A stretch of 64,000 bases of DNA from Methylobacterium sp. Leaf118 (GTDB taxonomy: Bacteria; Pseudomonadota; Alphaproteobacteria; Rhizobiales; Beijerinckiaceae), in the NCBI RefSeq assembly GCF_920984675.1, contig NZ_CAKLBV010000023.1:1-64000 (forward strand). The letters run 5' to 3'. Shown here one piece after another: positions 63,601-64,000 of the stretch; the first letter of the stretch is position 1, and every line of letters begins with the position of its first letter. The position numbers and the translations under genes were made by a program. The notes under the pieces were generated by a model. It worked only from the letters and a program-made list of their open reading frames with translations, had not been told where the DNA came from and did not search any database.

Positions 63601-63866
63601 GCCCCGTCATTGGTCGACAGGGACGTCATGTAGAGCATGTTGTCGACGCCGTTGATCTCCTGCTCCAGCGGCGTCGCGATCGTGGCCGCGACCGTCTCGG
63701 CATTGGCGCCGGGGAAGCTCGCACGCACGGTCACGGTCGGCGGCACGATCTCGGGATATTGCGAGACCGGCAGCTTCTCGTAGGCGACGAAGCCGACGAT
63801 GAGGAAGATGATCGACGTCACCGACGCGAAGATCGGTCGGTCGACGAAGAAGTGAGCGAAGCGCAT
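60678..63866 (-). CDS. RND efflux transporter (HAE1/AcrB type)
   Basis: 1062 residues, 12 membrane segments and two large periplasmic loops. The start MRFAHFFVDRPIFASVTSII is typical. The proton-relay Asp pair is in LAIGIVVDDAIVVVENVERN. The second half starts near TPTGFIPDQDQGYL, with FAHDIEEGEHKGPVEAAVQA and the RPILMTAFAFILGVLPLVIA motif. It pumps hydrophobic drugs or metabolites from periplasm to an outer-membrane channel. It starts 3 bp after the stop of the probable adaptor; no TolC gene is in the window. Confidence 0.93.
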   Translation of the reverse strand: MRFAHFFVDRPIFASVTSIIFLIVGFVAYEKLPVSQYPEIVPPTVTVRASFPGANAETVAATIATPLEQEINGVDNMLYMTSLSTNDGAMLLTVTFKVGTNLDIANVLVQNRLSVAQPRLPPDVRNLGVTVRKASPDLMLVVHLLSPNKTYDQNYLANYIYLNIRDEMLRLDGVGDITVFGGNEYAERIWIDPNKLAAYGLTTGDVTSALQEQNVQVAAGALNGPPAAPGAAFQLVVQSQGRFQSPEEFADVIVKASQGRLVRVRDVARVEMGQKDYTTNSFLNATPAIGIGAFQRPGTNALDAAASVKATMEVLKKNFPPDVEYRIAYNPTEFIEESIHEVYKTLAEAVLLVVIVVLVFLQSWRTALIPVIAIPVSLVGTFAVMSALGFSLNNLTLFGLVLAIGIVVDDAIVVVENVERNMAEGLSAGEAAHKTMDEVGSAVIAIALVLSAVFIPTAFIPGISGQFYKQFALTIAASTIISAFNSLTLSPALCKILLKPHHEHKKPKFFLSRFVAWLANGFNRAFDWLSNVYARSIQLLAGTVVGVIAMLIVYAAVIAGTLHLVNTTPTGFIPDQDQGYLIGVVQLPAGASLERTTAAVTRAAEIARGIDGITNTVIIAGFDGATFTNTTNAAVMFLTMKGAKERAAAGRSAAVITGEVLKATAGIQEARVIVIPPPPVRGLGQGGGFKMQIESRQSSEIGPLLAATNEVLGQANQSKDVQRVFTTFGNDTPQLYLDIDRTIARMLNVPLANVFTTVQAALGGAYVNDFNTLGRIYQVRVQGDAAYRMSQRDIEQLKVRSSTGALVPMGTLATIREITGPQIVQRFNLYYSVPVQGVAQAGISTGQALDAMEEIAKRALPEGYSYDWTEIAYQQKATGNTAIYVFALGVLLVFLVLAAQYESWALPLAILLVVPTGVLAALFGVQLRGQDNNILTQIGLIVLIGLAAKNAILIVEFAHDIEEGEHKGPVEAAVQACRLRLRPILMTAFAFILGVLPLVIATGPGAEMRQALGTAVFFGMIGATFFGLFLTPVFYVVIRQAVIWVGRKRGKPSEPHGAPAHG

Positions 63867-63869
63867 CGG

Positions 63870-64000
63870 TCAAACCTCTCGCCGCCGGGGAGCGCGCATC
63901 GGCGCACTTGCGGGCGGCTTGCCGTCCTTCTCAAGGCCGGCGCCGCGGGGCGTCGACACGAACTCGTTTCCCCTGCCCCGCCGCCCGCGGGGCTCAGCTC
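63870..64000 (-). CDS. C-terminus of the probable RND membrane-fusion adaptor (partial)
   Basis: The last 42 codons before a TGA at 63872-63870. They read a basic, Pro/Gly-rich tail (AEPRGRRGRGNEFVSTPRG...) with no domain. The identification rests on position: an open frame ending 3 bp before an RND pump gene is almost always the periplasmic adaptor (AcrA/MexE type). Confidence 0.5.
   Translation of the reverse strand, partial: AEPRGRRGRGNEFVSTPRGAGLEKDGKPPASAPMRAPRRREV

Overview
The window is very GC-rich chromosomal DNA from an alphaproteobacterium, most likely a Methylobacterium/Methylorubrum-type methylotroph. The main evidence is a lanthanide-type methanol dehydrogenase (XoxF, WDFD motif), a fused IspDF, a dusB-ntrB-ntrC nitrogen operon, a transaldolase-phosphoglucose isomerase fusion, and an NasST/NrtABC/NirA nitrate assimilation block. 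I see no tRNA, rRNA, CRISPR array or insertion sequence. Both ends cut through genes.

Layout: (1) 1-3.9 kb is one edge of a siderophore-type locus: the first codons of a probable NRPS/AMP-binding synthetase, a PvdE-like cyclic peptide exporter, a PvdS-like iron-starvation sigma factor and a GNAT acetyltransferase. Three exact TAAAT-N16-CGT iron-starvation boxes precede the synthetase, the exporter and the acetyltransferase, so the sigma factor and its local targets lie side by side. (2) 3.9-7.7 kb is ntrC-ntrB-dusB; dusB carries an in-frame 15-bp minisatellite. (3) 7.9-13.6 kb holds ispDF, pncC/cinA, a probably 5'-eroded hydrolase, small proteins and an ABC exporter. (4) 13.6-20.8 kb holds orphan xoxF, then a 950-bp comparatively AT-rich intergenic region with an sRNA-like transcription unit and a three-way-junction RNA fold, then a large AsmA-family protein. 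(5) 21-28.2 kb: uvrD/pcrA, phoH-like, kdsD, a BBP2-type outer membrane barrel and an Omp19-like lipoprotein. (6) 28.4-32.6 kb: sdhC-sdhD-sdhA-unknown secreted protein-sdhB. (7) 32.8-38.6 kb: an SLC13 permease with a divergent LysR regulator, a bacterial PH-domain protein, and mntH/mntR diverging around a palindrome with the same core as the enterobacterial MntR box. (8) 38.9-48.5 kb: the nitrate/nitrite assimilation block, nasT-nasS, then a sigma-54 promoter and a leader, then nrtA-nrtB-nrtD-FAD reductase-nirA-flavoprotein; no nitrate reductase catalytic subunit is present. (9) 48.7-56.5 kb: a GH15 enzyme, transketolase and Tal-Pgi, a small carbon-metabolism block. (10) 56.6-64 kb: DedA, a soluble PAS chemoreceptor with a sigma-28-like promoter, a zinc-ribbon metallo-beta-lactamase-fold protein, an RND pump and the tail of its adaptor.

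The regulatory logic is unusually legible. PvdS controls siderophore genes through IS boxes, MntR probably controls mntH through a perfect palindrome, and NtrBC/sigma-54 plus NasST probably control nitrate use. Functional calls rest on reading motifs by eye; no database search was run. Start codons were chosen from conservation, ribosome-binding sites and gene overlaps, and alternatives are stated where real.
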